Shown here piece by piece: positions 19,979 through 30,083 of a stretch of DNA of 64,000 nt. Under the pieces are notes generated by a model. It was given only the letters and a program-made list of their open reading frames with translations, was not told where the DNA came from and made no database searches. The translations under genes and the position numbers were made by a program. How positions within the stretch are numbered: the first letter of the stretch is position 1; the number at the start of each line of letters is the position of its first letter. This stretch comes from Apostichopus japonicus (Eukaryota > Echinodermata > Holothuroidea > Aspidochirotida > Stichopodidae): positions 16,692,013 to 16,756,012 of the forward strand of contig NC_092577.1 of the NCBI RefSeq assembly GCF_037975245.1, in the 5' to 3' direction.

Positions 19979-20929
19979 CTACTGAAAATTCTGTATTGGT
20001 ACTTTGTTTACCTTAGCCTCCATTTCATGGCTTAGGCGAATTTGGCAATATTGTGCAAAATGACCTCGATTTTGGCAGTAGTAACATGTAATTGAAGGAT
20101 TAAAATATGGTAACCTTCTCCTGTTATTATTCTGACCTGTCCTAGGACCACGAGAATCACGAGAACTATATCTTTGCCTCATATCTTTTGGATTGTCTTG
20201 CGATTCTGACCTACGTGACTGATCAAACTTGGTCTCTAATTCCTGAATTTTGGTACACAACTCGTGTATCTCAGAAGATGCAGAATTAGTAGGAGTCTGA
20301 ACAGAAGATGCTTTGTCGTGCATTGCCATAAATAGTTCGGAAGAAGCTGGGGGTTGACTTTGGATTTGTAAGTCAAAATAGCACTGTACTTTCATGACCA
20401 AATCTGCAATTGTTGCTTGTGGTGTTGCAGACATTAACACTGCTGAGCGGCATTGCAAAGGCAGGGTCGAGATCAATTGATCTCTAATTTGGTCCTCGCC
20501 ATAACTTAATTGTGCTGCAGCCTTGGAAATTTTGGCCAAATGTGCTTGAGCTGTATCACCTGGCGTATAGCTTAATGCGTGAAATGCCTGTGATTTAGCG
20601 TAGGAAGAAGTCCCTGGACTGAAACGAGCAAGGAATTGCTTTTGAAGATCAGCAACAGTTGAAAAATTTTTGTTTTCAATCCAGAGTCTGGCTTGGCCTT
20701 TAAGTGTTCGCTTAAATATGCGACATATTTCAGTAAATTCTGCCGCTACAGGGGGGGTTTGGGACGGCAATTTATGCAACTCCAAATAATCTTCAAATCC
20801 CAAATAATGAGCTTCGGCTAAATCTGCATCAATTACATCGCCCTGAAATCGTGATGGCAAAAAATCAGTGGGCCTATGTTTCTGCATAACATTAACAGAG
20901 GTCGAAGTTTCCTGTTCACTGACGGACAT
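19979..20929 (-). CDS. gag: Gypsy Gag (capsid plus CCHC nucleocapsid)
   Basis: 316 residues, intact. Residues about 25-190 read as a retrotransposon Gag/capsid region (FKRTLKGQARLWIE, LQKQFLARFSPG, AKISKAAAQLSYGEDQIRDQL). A Gln/Ser-rich linker with a short coiled coil follows (LCTKIQELETKFDQS). Near residue 285 is a CCHC zinc knuckle, CYYCQNRGHFAQYC. Gag builds the virus-like particle and binds element RNA. It ends at TAG 19979-19981, while the pol frame, one base back (-1), is open across this stop for about 36 nt. A -1 frameshift could therefore make Gag-Pol, but I see no canonical slippery heptamer in phase. The start ATG was chosen because it is the first in the frame. Confidence 0.9.
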   Translation of the reverse strand: MSVSEQETSTSVNVMQKHRPTDFLPSRFQGDVIDADLAEAHYLGFEDYLELHKLPSQTPPVAAEFTEICRIFKRTLKGQARLWIENKNFSTVADLQKQFLARFSPGTSSYAKSQAFHALSYTPGDTAQAHLAKISKAAAQLSYGEDQIRDQLISTLPLQCRSAVLMSATPQATIADLVMKVQCYFDLQIQSQPPASSELFMAMHDKASSVQTPTNSASSEIHELCTKIQELETKFDQSRRSESQDNPKDMRQRYSSRDSRGPRTGQNNNRRRLPYFNPSITCYYCQNRGHFAQYCQIRLSHEMEAKVNKVPIQNFQ

Positions 20930-21585
20930 TATGCCGCATACAATTAGGCTAGTTAACAGTATACAACATGAGCCTTGACTTATTTCAACACACTATCGAC
21001 CGTAATTAAATACAAATAACAAATATGCAATACATGGACACGATTAAAATAACTTATCGGTAAACTCTGATCTCAAATAGGGGTTGGGATAGAAATTGGC
21101 ATGATTTCACTCACCCTTAAGTTTAACTAAGAACTGGTAGTGGAACTGCAAACGATGATTGAAGTCCCTCGGTTAGCAGTAGTAGTAGCGGCAGGTAGTA
21201 GCAGTTAGGTAGTAGCAGGTAGGCCTACATCTCGTATGCTGCAGATTCGTTCGCCGTTAACATCGGGTAGAGTCTAGGCTTAGATCGCGAAAATGTTCAG
21301 TTCTGATGTTTAGAGCTGTAGTATTCTACGTACTAGTTGCGCGAATGTTCAAACGCGAACTGCATGCTGGGTTGATTAACGTTAGTGTACAGATCAATGG
21401 TTCCGGTGTACAGACTTAGGCTAGTATAGGCTGACTTCCCTCGTAGAGTGTGTATGTTAGGCTAGGTCGTGAACATGCGTTGTGTTCCTCGTTAGGTCTT
21501 CGGGCCAAAAAAAAATCACCTGTTCGTTATTGATCGTAACGAACGAAGTTGTGAAAAGTTCTGTTTCCGTTGTGTTCCTGAAGAA
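20930..21585 (-). other. Untranslated leader of the gypsy element
   Basis: About 650 nt between primer-binding site and gag start, unusually long. It contains GTAGTAGCAG-type simple repeats (about 21177-21223, plus strand). A packaging signal would be expected here but cannot be identified by eye. Confidence 0.55.
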
Positions 21586-21603
21586 AGCAACCGATCTCCA
21601 CCA
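21586..21603 (-). other. Putative primer-binding site of the gypsy element
   Basis: In element sense the sequence next to the 5' LTR is TGGTGGAGATCGGTTGCT. It begins with TGG, the complement of a tRNA 3' CCA end, with no spacer after the LTR. The primer tRNA was not identified. Confidence 0.55.
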
Positions 21604-22298
21604 TGTAATATTGTGACGAGCCCGGCTCCCCCGATAGTAAAACTATATCGGGACTCGCGATAGAAAGGTACTGGGATATCTTGATGCCGTATTTATGCTT
21701 CTTCAGGAGATGTCTCGAACGGAAGAAAACAATGAGTTCACAGAAAAACAATTTGACAAGATCGGATTTGATTAATGATTCGGTATAATTTCTTCTCTGT
21801 CGATTCTCTTAACAAATAAAACTAAATTACAATGATTTGACTTGACTTGACTCCGTCAATTAAACAATTAGGAGTGATGAAATAGTAACGAAGCAATGAC
21901 GAAGCGACGAACTGATCACGGAGCGCTGACGGAGTGATAAAACTTTCGGCCCCCTTACTTCTATAAAATCCCTCTGCGCACAATCAGTAGGCAGCCAATA
22001 ACCTGACCATCCAGTATTAACTTAACGATATAAAAATAAGTGCGCTGGCACTGATCTGCCCTGATTGGTTGGGAGTTTGGAAGTCCATCCCCTTTCTATG
22101 GAAACTTCCATACCACGTGAGAGAACCTTCTCGAATGTTCCACAGACATAATGGAATCTATTTTGGGAAAAGGCCCTGTACCAAGATTCAATAAGATAGT
22201 TAAAAACTTCTCGTGGGAAAACTGAATCCATGACCTAGATAAATACATAAGAGGCCCGTAAGGTAACATCAAAGAGATGGTATCACTATTTCATAACA
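21604..22298 (-). repeat. 5' LTR of the gypsy element (695 bp)
   Basis: In element sense it starts TGTTATGAAATAG and ends CAATATTACA. It matches 12084-11369 throughout except that a 21-nt stretch is missing. The missing block is flanked by GGT on both sides, as expected for a slippage deletion. I did not place the promoter or poly(A) site with confidence. Confidence 0.93.
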
Positions 22299-22920
22299 TT
22301 AGGGTTTAGAAAATGGGTTAGGGATCAAGTGTCTATGAAAATGAAGGATTGTCGTTCATAATCTGGGGTCAAAACTAGGAAAAAAAGATTGAGAACATGT
22401 TTTTTGAAAAAGCGTCACATGTTTGGAATCCAGGGATTTCATTGGCCGATGCCCACGTTCGTCCTGGGAAAAAAAAATACGCCGGTAGGACAGGACTTAT
22501 ATGGGGTACATCCTCCAGTTTGCTCTGTTGCTGTGTATTATTTGTGTTTGTTCTGTTGTGAAAAAAACTTGTTTGGAGGAATAGATGTGATGTTCTTTTC
22601 AGGGGGAAATTTGCCAGTTGGCAGGCAGTCCTGGAGGCGGTGAAGTCTGACATTCGCCTTCAAATTGAAGGCGATTTTCGCCGTTTATCTGGGGCTGCCT
22701 TTTTTGGACGGTGGTGTGCTGGGGAGGGGTGTTTCGTTTCGCTGCGTGCTGGTCGTCCTTTTTGTGGTTTTTGTAATATTTGAGTGGGTGGTTGGGCGGT
22801 TTGTCTCTGCAGGTCGGCGGGCGTATGCTTTTTTTTTTTGTGGCTTACTTGACCTGAGTTTCGTTTGTCAGAATGGGATGGTTCGGTAGTGCCGTTTGGC
22901 CGTGACGTCTTGTATCCCGC
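22299..22920 (+). pseudogene. Right half of the split LINE C-terminus
   Basis: Plus-strand reading around 22605-22760 gives WQAVLEAVKSDIRLQIEGD and FRRLSGAAFFGRWCAGE, a pattern found at the very C-terminus of LINE polyproteins. This fits as the continuation of the fragment ending at 11368. Stops appear soon after, so the 3' end is near 22900. The first 250 nt contain a dispersed block (TGCCCACGTTCGTCCT) also seen near 10061. Confidence 0.45.
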
Positions 22921-24240
22921 ATGGCGGGTCACGTAAAAAGCACGATTACTTCCTCTGCTAATGTCTCACATTCTGCAGCAAAGCTTTGCAAGAAAGTTTG
23001 CATCTCAGGCTTAACAGGTCCAAACCAAATACCAGCCATAAGAACATGTCTTTTTCTCTCTTTGGGAGGAGGTTCATTATTTGTACACAAAATTGGCCAA
23101 ACACTATGCTATGGGTATGATTATCGGTGCCCTACCCAAAATTTTGTTTCTTTTGGCGTACAATAGCACGTATAGTGGGCGGAGCCCTAGCGATTGAACA
23201 ACAACTTAAACTAAACTGGTTTTCCTCTCTCCGTCTCACAGGTAAGATGATGCTTAATTCCCTTTCATGTGAATATGAAAGTCTTACTAGGTTGTTGATT
23301 AAATATTTGTCGTTATTAAAAGTGTTTCATTATGACGGATGGTCTAAATTTGCCATCGATACAGAAGAGTTAATATTAGTTACAAACGAGACCGTCAGGT
23401 TTGCATGTAGGATATGTCTTGTGTTATCATGGGCGTACGTATATTCGCATAACAATTGTTTGTCGTTAAAGTTCGATTAGTGGTACAAAATCATAATTTA
23501 CACGAGTCATGTCAGTGCAATAGTGTTTTATTTCTGGATGTTGTTAATATTAGTATATCATATGTATCAGGATGCCGTGAATGTGACATTTTAGGTAATT
23601 TCTTTGTACGTAATGTTGTTCAGTGACCTAGCGTTATGAGTAGGCTACAGCGTATATATTTGGTCGTTAGAACTGTCATGAGGGGTGACGTCATTGCGTA
23701 GTAACAAGAGTAGGGGATTCCCCGAAATGATCCAGATAGAAATAAGTATTTACGGCCAGATTTATTGTATTGTTATGTATTGAATTATTAGAAAGATTGA
23801 GCAGGTTTCAGTTTATTATTTTAAGAACTACAAGTAGGCTTTGTTTATGCCAGGATGAAAATCCATTCAGATGCCTTATCCAAATGTGCAGTTAAGTTAA
23901 AATGTGAGACTTGCATAGTTATTGTTTTATTATATCAGTGATTAACATGTGCCTTAACGTTACAACAACTTAAACTAAACTGGTTTTCCTCTCTCCATCT
24001 CACAGTTTTACATGTGACGTGGTGGGTTGGTGCTTGGGTCCCTGCTGCCAGTGGGATCGAGAGATCCGGGTCTTAACAACTAGCATTCGAAGAATGAAAT
24101 GCTGAAATCCCATCACAATTAAATGTTAAAGACAAATCATCCACTTTTTGTACACAGATCCATCCATGACATCTCCAATTGAATCGTCTTCATCTTCTTG
24201 TACATGGGGCTGGAGCTTGGCAGTTGTGGATGGTAACTCC
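22921..24240. other. Non-coding with a duplicated block
   Basis: No supported gene. A 44-nt block occurs twice (see next entry). Short open frames (for example 23127-23480) show no domains. Confidence 0.4.
23203..24007. repeat. Direct repeat of a 44-nt pyrimidine-rich block
   Basis: CAACAACTTAAACTAAACTGG then TTTTCCTCTCTCC(G/A)TCTCACAG occurs at about 23203-23244 and 23964-24006, with one difference. Each copy has the form of a branch point, polypyrimidine tract and AG splice acceptor. The left copy is followed by GTAAGATG, which would also form a splice donor. About 720 nt separate them. Confidence 0.7.
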
Positions 24241-24287
24241 AGTAAGTGTTTTAGTTGTGAGGATTCCTCACAACTAAAACACTTACT
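24241..24287. repeat. Near-perfect 47-bp palindrome
   Basis: Two exact 23-nt arms (AGTAAGTGTTTTAGTTGTGAG plus GA, and its reverse complement) are separated by a single T. It should extrude as a cruciform or fold as a very stable RNA hairpin. It has no T-run and lies away from recognised elements. Confidence 0.85.
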
Positions 24288-25204
24288 GAGCGCCACCACT
24301 TTTAATGCGGAAGTACATTCTCAAAATGGCGCTGCGAGTATCGTTTGTTCGTAACGTGCATGTCAAGAATTTGGTTGTATTTGCTTACTTCTGACGACCG
24401 TTACATTAAAAAGACGAATCGCACGTTTTGAAGTTTTTAATATATTTTTGTTTCTCTTTTCAGTTGATCGGTAACTGTTAGAGAAATTTGAAGCAAATAT
24501 TTCTTCGTTAATTGCGTAGCCCCTACTGTAATAGCGTGGGCATTGTATGGCAGTTCAAGGCGTAATATTACTAGGCCTACTTAATATTGGCATTGTGTAT
24601 TGAAGTTCGCGATCATATGGAGTGTTAGACTACAAGGCTTTCACCAGCTAGGCCAAGGTTAGGAAAGTCGGTTCTTAGGAAGAGATTACTACAGGAGTGT
24701 ACGACAGTAGTGCTAGGCCTACGTAATTAAATAAGTACAACAATGGGTCACAAATATATTGAATTTGTGCATTGTGGCGGGGTAGGTAGAGGGTGGGGGG
24801 GGGGTTGCTTTTGGATTCGTAGGTCTATGGAGTCACTGGAGTGGAAAGGGACTTACGAAGAGGGGAGGAAACATATTTTAGGGAGGCAGACAGTTGTGAA
24901 GAAATAAAAACAAAAAGGAAAAATTCAAGAAGTTTCTTAATGTCAACATGCTGATATAGCATTTTCCAACTGTTTTCAAAGTACAACAATTATCACAGAA
25001 TGTAAAGTCAAGTTTGAAAAGTAAAGAAAGTTCGATGATGAATGAATTGAAAAAAAAAATGATAAGCTTATTTTTTTGGGCAACTAAATTAAATGAAACA
25101 ATTAAATGAAATACTCACTGGAGGTTGAGTAATTAGAAGAGTAAAAACAAGGTGGTGAAATCATGCAAACAGCCATAAAACCATATAAATAAGCATTTGC
25201 ATTT
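24288..25204. other. Non-coding, possible first exon of an unknown gene
   Basis: AAAATGGCGCTGCGAG at 24335-24350 has the look of a translation start, but the frame (MALRVSFVRNVHVKN) stops after 22 codons and no donor site is evident. A G-rich tract lies near 24778-24804. Nothing else was recognised. Confidence 0.3.
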
Positions 25205-25683
25205 GTTTAAAAAACAAATATTTACATTGGCAGGTAATTGTCAGCTTCTTTTGGAATTAACAATGTTCCCAGCAGTAGAAAAAATCCTTTCACTCCGGAC
25301 AGACGTTGACGGTGTTCCTAAATACCTTTGGGCTAAGGTGGAAAGAATCGGAAAATTTGTGTAATATTGCTTCCAGCAAATGTTGCAGTTGCAGTTGTGA
25401 CTGGGAGTTGGGAGACCTACGTAGTGGGCGAGTTCCCTCTCGTGAACGTCGTCACATTGGGGGGTCTGGTCGTCGTCGCCATCGCCCAACAAGAAGTCCA
25501 TCGCGCTTCTTTGTGGCTATGCAGCGTTGCTGCTTCGGCGCCGCTTCTTGGTGGTGGGTTGCTGTTCTGAGATAAATTCCTGCATTTTGTCACGTACCAT
25601 TAGTTACCATTAGGTGTGAACCTTTTGAATATAAAGAATGAATTAACAGTTTATGTTGTACAAAGAAAAGCTAAAGTTGTAAC

Positions 25684-25700
25684 GGGGGGGGGGGGGGGGG
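25684..25700. repeat. Poly-G run
   Basis: About 17 consecutive G, inside the second hAT intron. A homopolymer like this is a quadruplex-prone, assembly-fragile site. Confidence 0.8.
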
Positions 25701-25732
25701 ATTGTGGCAGGTTAGTGATACGCTGGCAGATG

Positions 25733-25905
25733 AACACCTTGGGGATCCAAGAAACTGCGTTGGCGATAAGTGATCTGTAGGAAATAAACATTTTTTATCC
25801 CCAGCTCACCTTCAATTGATCGATCACCTTGGGGATCCTAGTTCTTCCGTTGGGGATAATTAATCTGTAGGAAAGAACTTTTTTCTTCACATGCTCACCT
25901 TCTTT
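25733..25905. repeat. Two-copy tandem repeat in a hAT intron, duplicating a splice donor
   Basis: Units of about 88 bp share CACCTTGGGGATCC, CGTTGG(C/G)GATAA, TAATCTGTAGGAAA-type text and GCTCACCTTC. Read on the minus strand, GAAGGTGAGC, the donor of the second hAT intron, is present in both copies. Confidence 0.6.
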
Positions 25906-27499
25906 TCAAGTCATTTGATGTAGTAATCTTGAAGGCTTTCACTGCAGGAATGTCCTCAGCATCCACTTTCAGGTGCCTCTTTACTAGTCCGCTGACTATC
26001 GGCAGGACACTGGAGAGAGCAGTGTTTTGCTCACACGACAAAACAGTCGTTGCAATCTGCAAAATAAAAAACAAAATTATAAATCATTTACTCTTTTGTT
26101 GTGTTAAAAGTACAGAAAGAATATGTAAACCCCAAATTTGGTAAAATGACACAAAAATTATCCACAACTTTTCTGGGTAAGTCAAGAGGACGACCATTGA
26201 GTGTAAGAAGAGCTGGGTTTACAGAATTGAAAACAAATAGTTGAAGTTATTCATTTGTAATTCAATTATATTTAACATCAAATATGGTCAAGTTTTCTGA
26301 TATTTTTTTGGGCTAGAATGTCATTAATTATTTCTGGGAGGGGGATGGGGGTTCATGCAATCAATGTTCTTAATGATACAAAAATAATGATTATAATTCA
26401 CAAAAATCCAGTTTAGTTTAACCAAGGTTGCAAAATAATTCAAATTTCTGAAACCTATCAAATCCTATAGATGGAAGTTTTTTCTATACATCAAGAAAAA
26501 GTAACACTTATGAGTGTTGGAACTATTATAGTGTTGGAACTATTATATTACGAAAAATATTACCTGAAGTCGTTCCAGGCAAACCAACAGCTCCTCCGCA
26601 ATCCTCCAGTCTTCATCCCGAATTTCTTAGGTCCTGCCCAACGAAGTCTCTTGAGCATCTCGAAAACGTGTGCAACGTGTGCAAACACTCTGGATAAGTT
26701 TGTGCTTAGGCAAACATAACTGCTCTTGCTTTACTTCCAAAGCCTTTGTAGCAATAACACTTTTACGAAAATGTCTAACAAGTTTCTTCCCACAAGCAAT
26801 CAAACGTTCGATTTGAGGATGAGCTTTCAATCCGTTGTTGACACATAACTGTAGGGTGTATCCAGCACACGCAACGTCGTCCACTCCAAGGGATTCCCCT
26901 AAATGTTTCACATTACTGACGTTGTCGTGGACGATCACATTAAGTTTACTACTGTGTCCTGGCCACCTTTGGTTCACTACCGGTGTAGTGTCTAGGACAT
27001 AGCTCCGATTTATCCAGTCGCCATCTCTGCCATGTGCTGTGACGGTTGTAGCCATCTGGAGGTCCAACAGTCTGTTGTGACGAACACGAAGGCAATCTTC
27101 TCTAAATCGGTCTGCAAAGTCGCCTTCTTTTCCTCGTACTTTGCTTTCAGTAACGCTGACACGGTCTTCCTTCATGGTACCACATAGCTTGGCTCGATGG
27201 TCTTCATGAGGGCACGAAATCCATCTCCTTCGATGAAGCTGACTGGTATCGCATCCCTGGCTACCATCTCGACGAGGTTGTTCAGCCTCTCAGCTTTCTT
27301 CGGGTTGCAGACTGTTCGGCTGACAAAAGCGTCCATAGTTGCTGACGGTGCCTTCTCTGCAACCTGATTGCCTGAGTTTCATATGGTTGGTCATTGACCC
27401 AGTCGAACCTCCTAGGTACTTCAATAAGGTACCGCAGATCTTGCACTTCACCGGCGACTGCCCGACTTGTCGAAAGAGTTCCATACTTTGGAAGGCATG

Positions 27500-30083
27500 T
27501 TGAGATATTCTTTAACGTAGTGTAGTCCCTTACCAATCCCGTACAATCTCGAAGTTGTGTATGGCATGGATGATGGGTAACAGGTAGCACAGCTTTTCAC
27601 CCAGAGAAGTCTGCAAGCATTTATCTGCCACTCTCTAATTTTAGTGTTTTTATCTGGTTTCACTGCTTTGTCCGATCGAAATGTCAACTCATCCATGTCC
27701 TCTTCAGCATGGTGACAAAGTAACATCAGAAGGTCGGTGTCTTCTCCGGTAACATGTGTAGCACCCATTTTTGCGCACTTCACCCCAGTCAATGCAATCA
27801 AAAGATCAGCGTCACCTTTGGAGTGCAATGTTTTGATACGCTGGGTTTGGAGTTTTTCAGACAGGAAATTGATGAATTTCTGCTTATTTTCGACGTTTGC
27901 CAAAAAGTGTTCCTTTTTCGACTTTAGCGCCATGCTGCCAGTGAAGAACACCTGTGGACCAACTGCACCCTTTGATCGCCTGAGATGAGTCAAATATTAT
28001 GTGGAGCTGTCCGTTTCATATCCATCGAAAACGACAATTGGAAACGTGTTCACATACTTGACGTACGTAGAAGCTATGGAGTCAAACGTTTCACCCCTTT
28101 TCCAGGGAAATCTATGTAAAAGAGAACCTCCATCGAGGACATTGTACACTGGTTTGCTTGCTGTCACGCGTCTGCTGGACTTCATTTGATGAAGTGGACG
28201 GTAGCGCATCAGCCAGTTGTGGCTTGTTTGCTTGGCGGAGAAGACCGTGTTTATCAAACAATGCTGTCGGTTGCGCAGAAAGTTCATATTTCAATAGATC
28301 GTCCAAGCTATAGTCACTGTTGTTAGCTAGAATTAGCAGCCTCTGAAAGAGAAGCTGAGGGTCAATTTTCAGTTTTTCGCCATCCACAACCAGCTGTTTC
28401 AGTCCCATTCTTTCTATTTGTTCCTTCCTTCTGAAGACAAAGTCAAATGCGTTTTGTCCCATCATTTTGTCCAAGATAGCTTCTCCGAATGCTTTCAGAA
28501 TGATTGTTCTAGATTTCCACCAGAGAGGCTGGTCGAATGTTACCACTGGAACTGTGCCTTGGCGATTGCTTTCAGTCGCAACGAAGTGAGGTGTAGAATA
28601 AATGCATGTCATATCATTTGGGTCAAGATCCAACATAGGAAGAAAGTGAACACTAGACTTTCCTGGATGGTCACCCTTGCGCAATGCCTGCATCATTCCA
28701 CTCCAGCCTGGAGAACGTGGTCGAAGGAACCATGATACTTTCCACAAAGTGTCCAGTTTTCCATGCTGTTCATTGGCTATTTCAACCAGGGGCAATTTCC
28801 TGAATACCAATGGAAGGCTCTTCCCTTTAAGGTATCTATAGTAGCGAATTGCAATGTTGTTATCCTCCAGTCCACCTGCAGTTAAGAGGTTGGTTAGTCG
28901 CGGACTAGCAACTTTTTTTTTTGGGCATACCTGGGGTCATTGTCATTATGATGCCCATTGCATGGACTGTACCGCGTCCATCTAAAGTCCTCAGATTATG
29001 GTCGACATTGTCGGCTATGTACCGACCAAAGTGTCCAGCTACCGGAATACCTGTGCCCTTGAAACAAGCCGCACTTGATTCAAAGTTCAGTACCTCTGAA
29101 TAGGACTCGCATAGCCCATGATTATTCAAACTATCAATTAAGAACCGCGGTCCGTACTGGTGGTGCATTTGAACACCAAGACCTAAGGGAATAGGAGCCA
29201 GAGCAATCCTTCGTCTGGACATTTGAACAATGCATTGTCCAAGGGTAGCAACTTTGAGATCCTTAGTCTTTCCTGTTAGAACACGGTCCAGAAATGTGCG
29301 CAACAAACCTGGGACATAATCCAGGTTATCTTCAAGTGAGCTTAACTTGTTACTATCGGGATAAGTCTCCTTTGAAGTTTGAATGCACTTGATTTCATTG
29401 CGAACGAGGTCTGCTGCAGCATTTACAATTTGCTGTTTTAGTTGATTTTCATCTGTCGACGGGGTATCATGAAATGTCTGCAGTATTTTGGCAGCTTTTG
29501 TTCGGAATGTGACCACATCTGGGCGCCCGTTTATATTGGTTATTACAACAGATTCACCTAAGTGCTGCTCAAGTTTCTGACGCATATATTTTGGGCTATA
29601 TGCATCTGGGGTAATCTGGGACATTTTTCTCACAAGGTCTGTAACGGTAGTTTGCTCATCATCATCTTGTGTAAGGTCATCAACCACTTTGAAGAAGGCT
29701 TCTTCCCGTGTCACATCGGACCTCCGGCCTGGTTTTGATACACTGCGTTCCCTTCCATCACTTTGTTGGTACCGCAGAGGAATAGATAGGTTTTTAGAGC
29801 GAAAATTAACACTGCAGACATGATGATAGAGAGCGTCCGCAGCCGGTAAGTCTATTGCGTTACTTATTCTATGCCTTACATCTTCAGCCCAGCTATCATC
29901 ATCACCCCGCTCATCACATGCCTGAATGATAGATTTCTGAAAGTTGTATGTCCTTACTAGAAAATAGTCTCGGTTCTTTCTTTCTGTTGTAAGAATCTTT
30001 GTACCACAAAGAAAGCAGTGGTCTTTAAATGAAAATTCTGGCGTTCGAGCGCATACAAGGTTAGTCCTCTGTGGATGTGTCAA
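27500..30083 (-). pseudogene. Academ-like transposon gene: zinc-binding N-terminus, transposase-like core, XPG/PIN-type nuclease region
   Basis: Exon 28931-30083 starts with a Cys/His region (DHCFLCGTK, AADALYHHVCSVNFRSK). It continues to GLGVQMHHQYGPRFL and IADNVDHNLRTLDG, a signature familiar to me from high-copy echinoderm and coral sequences. A 55-bp GT-AG intron (28876-28930) joins to GLEDNNIAIRYYRYL and FDQPLWWKSRTIIL. After a shift near 28190 comes an XPG/PIN-like part (NVLDGGSLLHRFPWKRG, IVVFDGYE, VTGEDTDLLMLL), ending YTTSRLYGIGKG. Defects are TAA at 28010-28012 and loss of the Gly-Cys-Asp expected before TTSRLYG. Academ transposons (AcademX type) carry such a nuclease. The assignment to Academ is my best match, not certain. 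The 3' end runs straight into the hAT BED finger. Confidence 0.55.

Larger units (their letters stand above)
11369..22298 (-). mobile_element. Ty3/gypsy LTR retrotransposon, full length, apparently recent
   Basis: A 10.93-kb element read on the minus strand: 5' LTR 21604-22298, leader, gag, pol (protease, RT, RNase H, integrase), a roughly 3-kb non-coding tail and 3' LTR 11369-12084. TTAG flanks both outer LTR edges (11365-11368, 22299-22302), a 4-bp target duplication fitting gypsy integrases. The LTRs run TG to CA and look identical except for a 21-nt segment present only in the 11369 copy. This means young age. The domain order RT-RNaseH-INT defines Ty3/gypsy rather than Copia. No env-like ORF or chromodomain was seen. 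It inserted into an older LINE remnant. Confidence 0.93.
25205..27510 (-). pseudogene. hAT-family transposase with BED zinc finger, spliced, broken
   Basis: The exons read in order on the minus strand. 27290-27510 has a BED finger (SPVKCKICGTLLKYL, MTNHMKLR). 26564-27175 has the transposase core (IVHDNVSNVKHLGE, YTLQLCVNNGLK, KKLVRHFRKSVIATKALE). 25899-26057 has TTVLSCEQNTALSSVLPI. 25205-25579 has the dimerisation domain (FPILSTLAQRYLGTPSTSV, RSERIFSTAGNIV). Introns 26058-26563 and 25580-25898 have GT-AG ends and join cleanly. Defects are a shift near 27480, a shift around 26650-26690, a TAG before MDFLLGD, and TGA after SKRS where the family continues to a Leu-rich tail. The family catalyses cut-and-paste transposition with 8-bp duplications. 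No TIRs were found. Confidence 0.85.

Noticed and set aside
19979-20015. Canonical -1 frameshift slippery site at the gag-pol overlap
   Set aside because: No X-XXY-YYZ heptamer lies in the gag phase within the overlap; GGTAAAC is only a partial fit.
24335-24403. Start of a mitochondrial-type or ribosomal protein (MALRVSF)
   Set aside because: The frame ends after 22 codons, with no splice donor and no homologous continuation seen.
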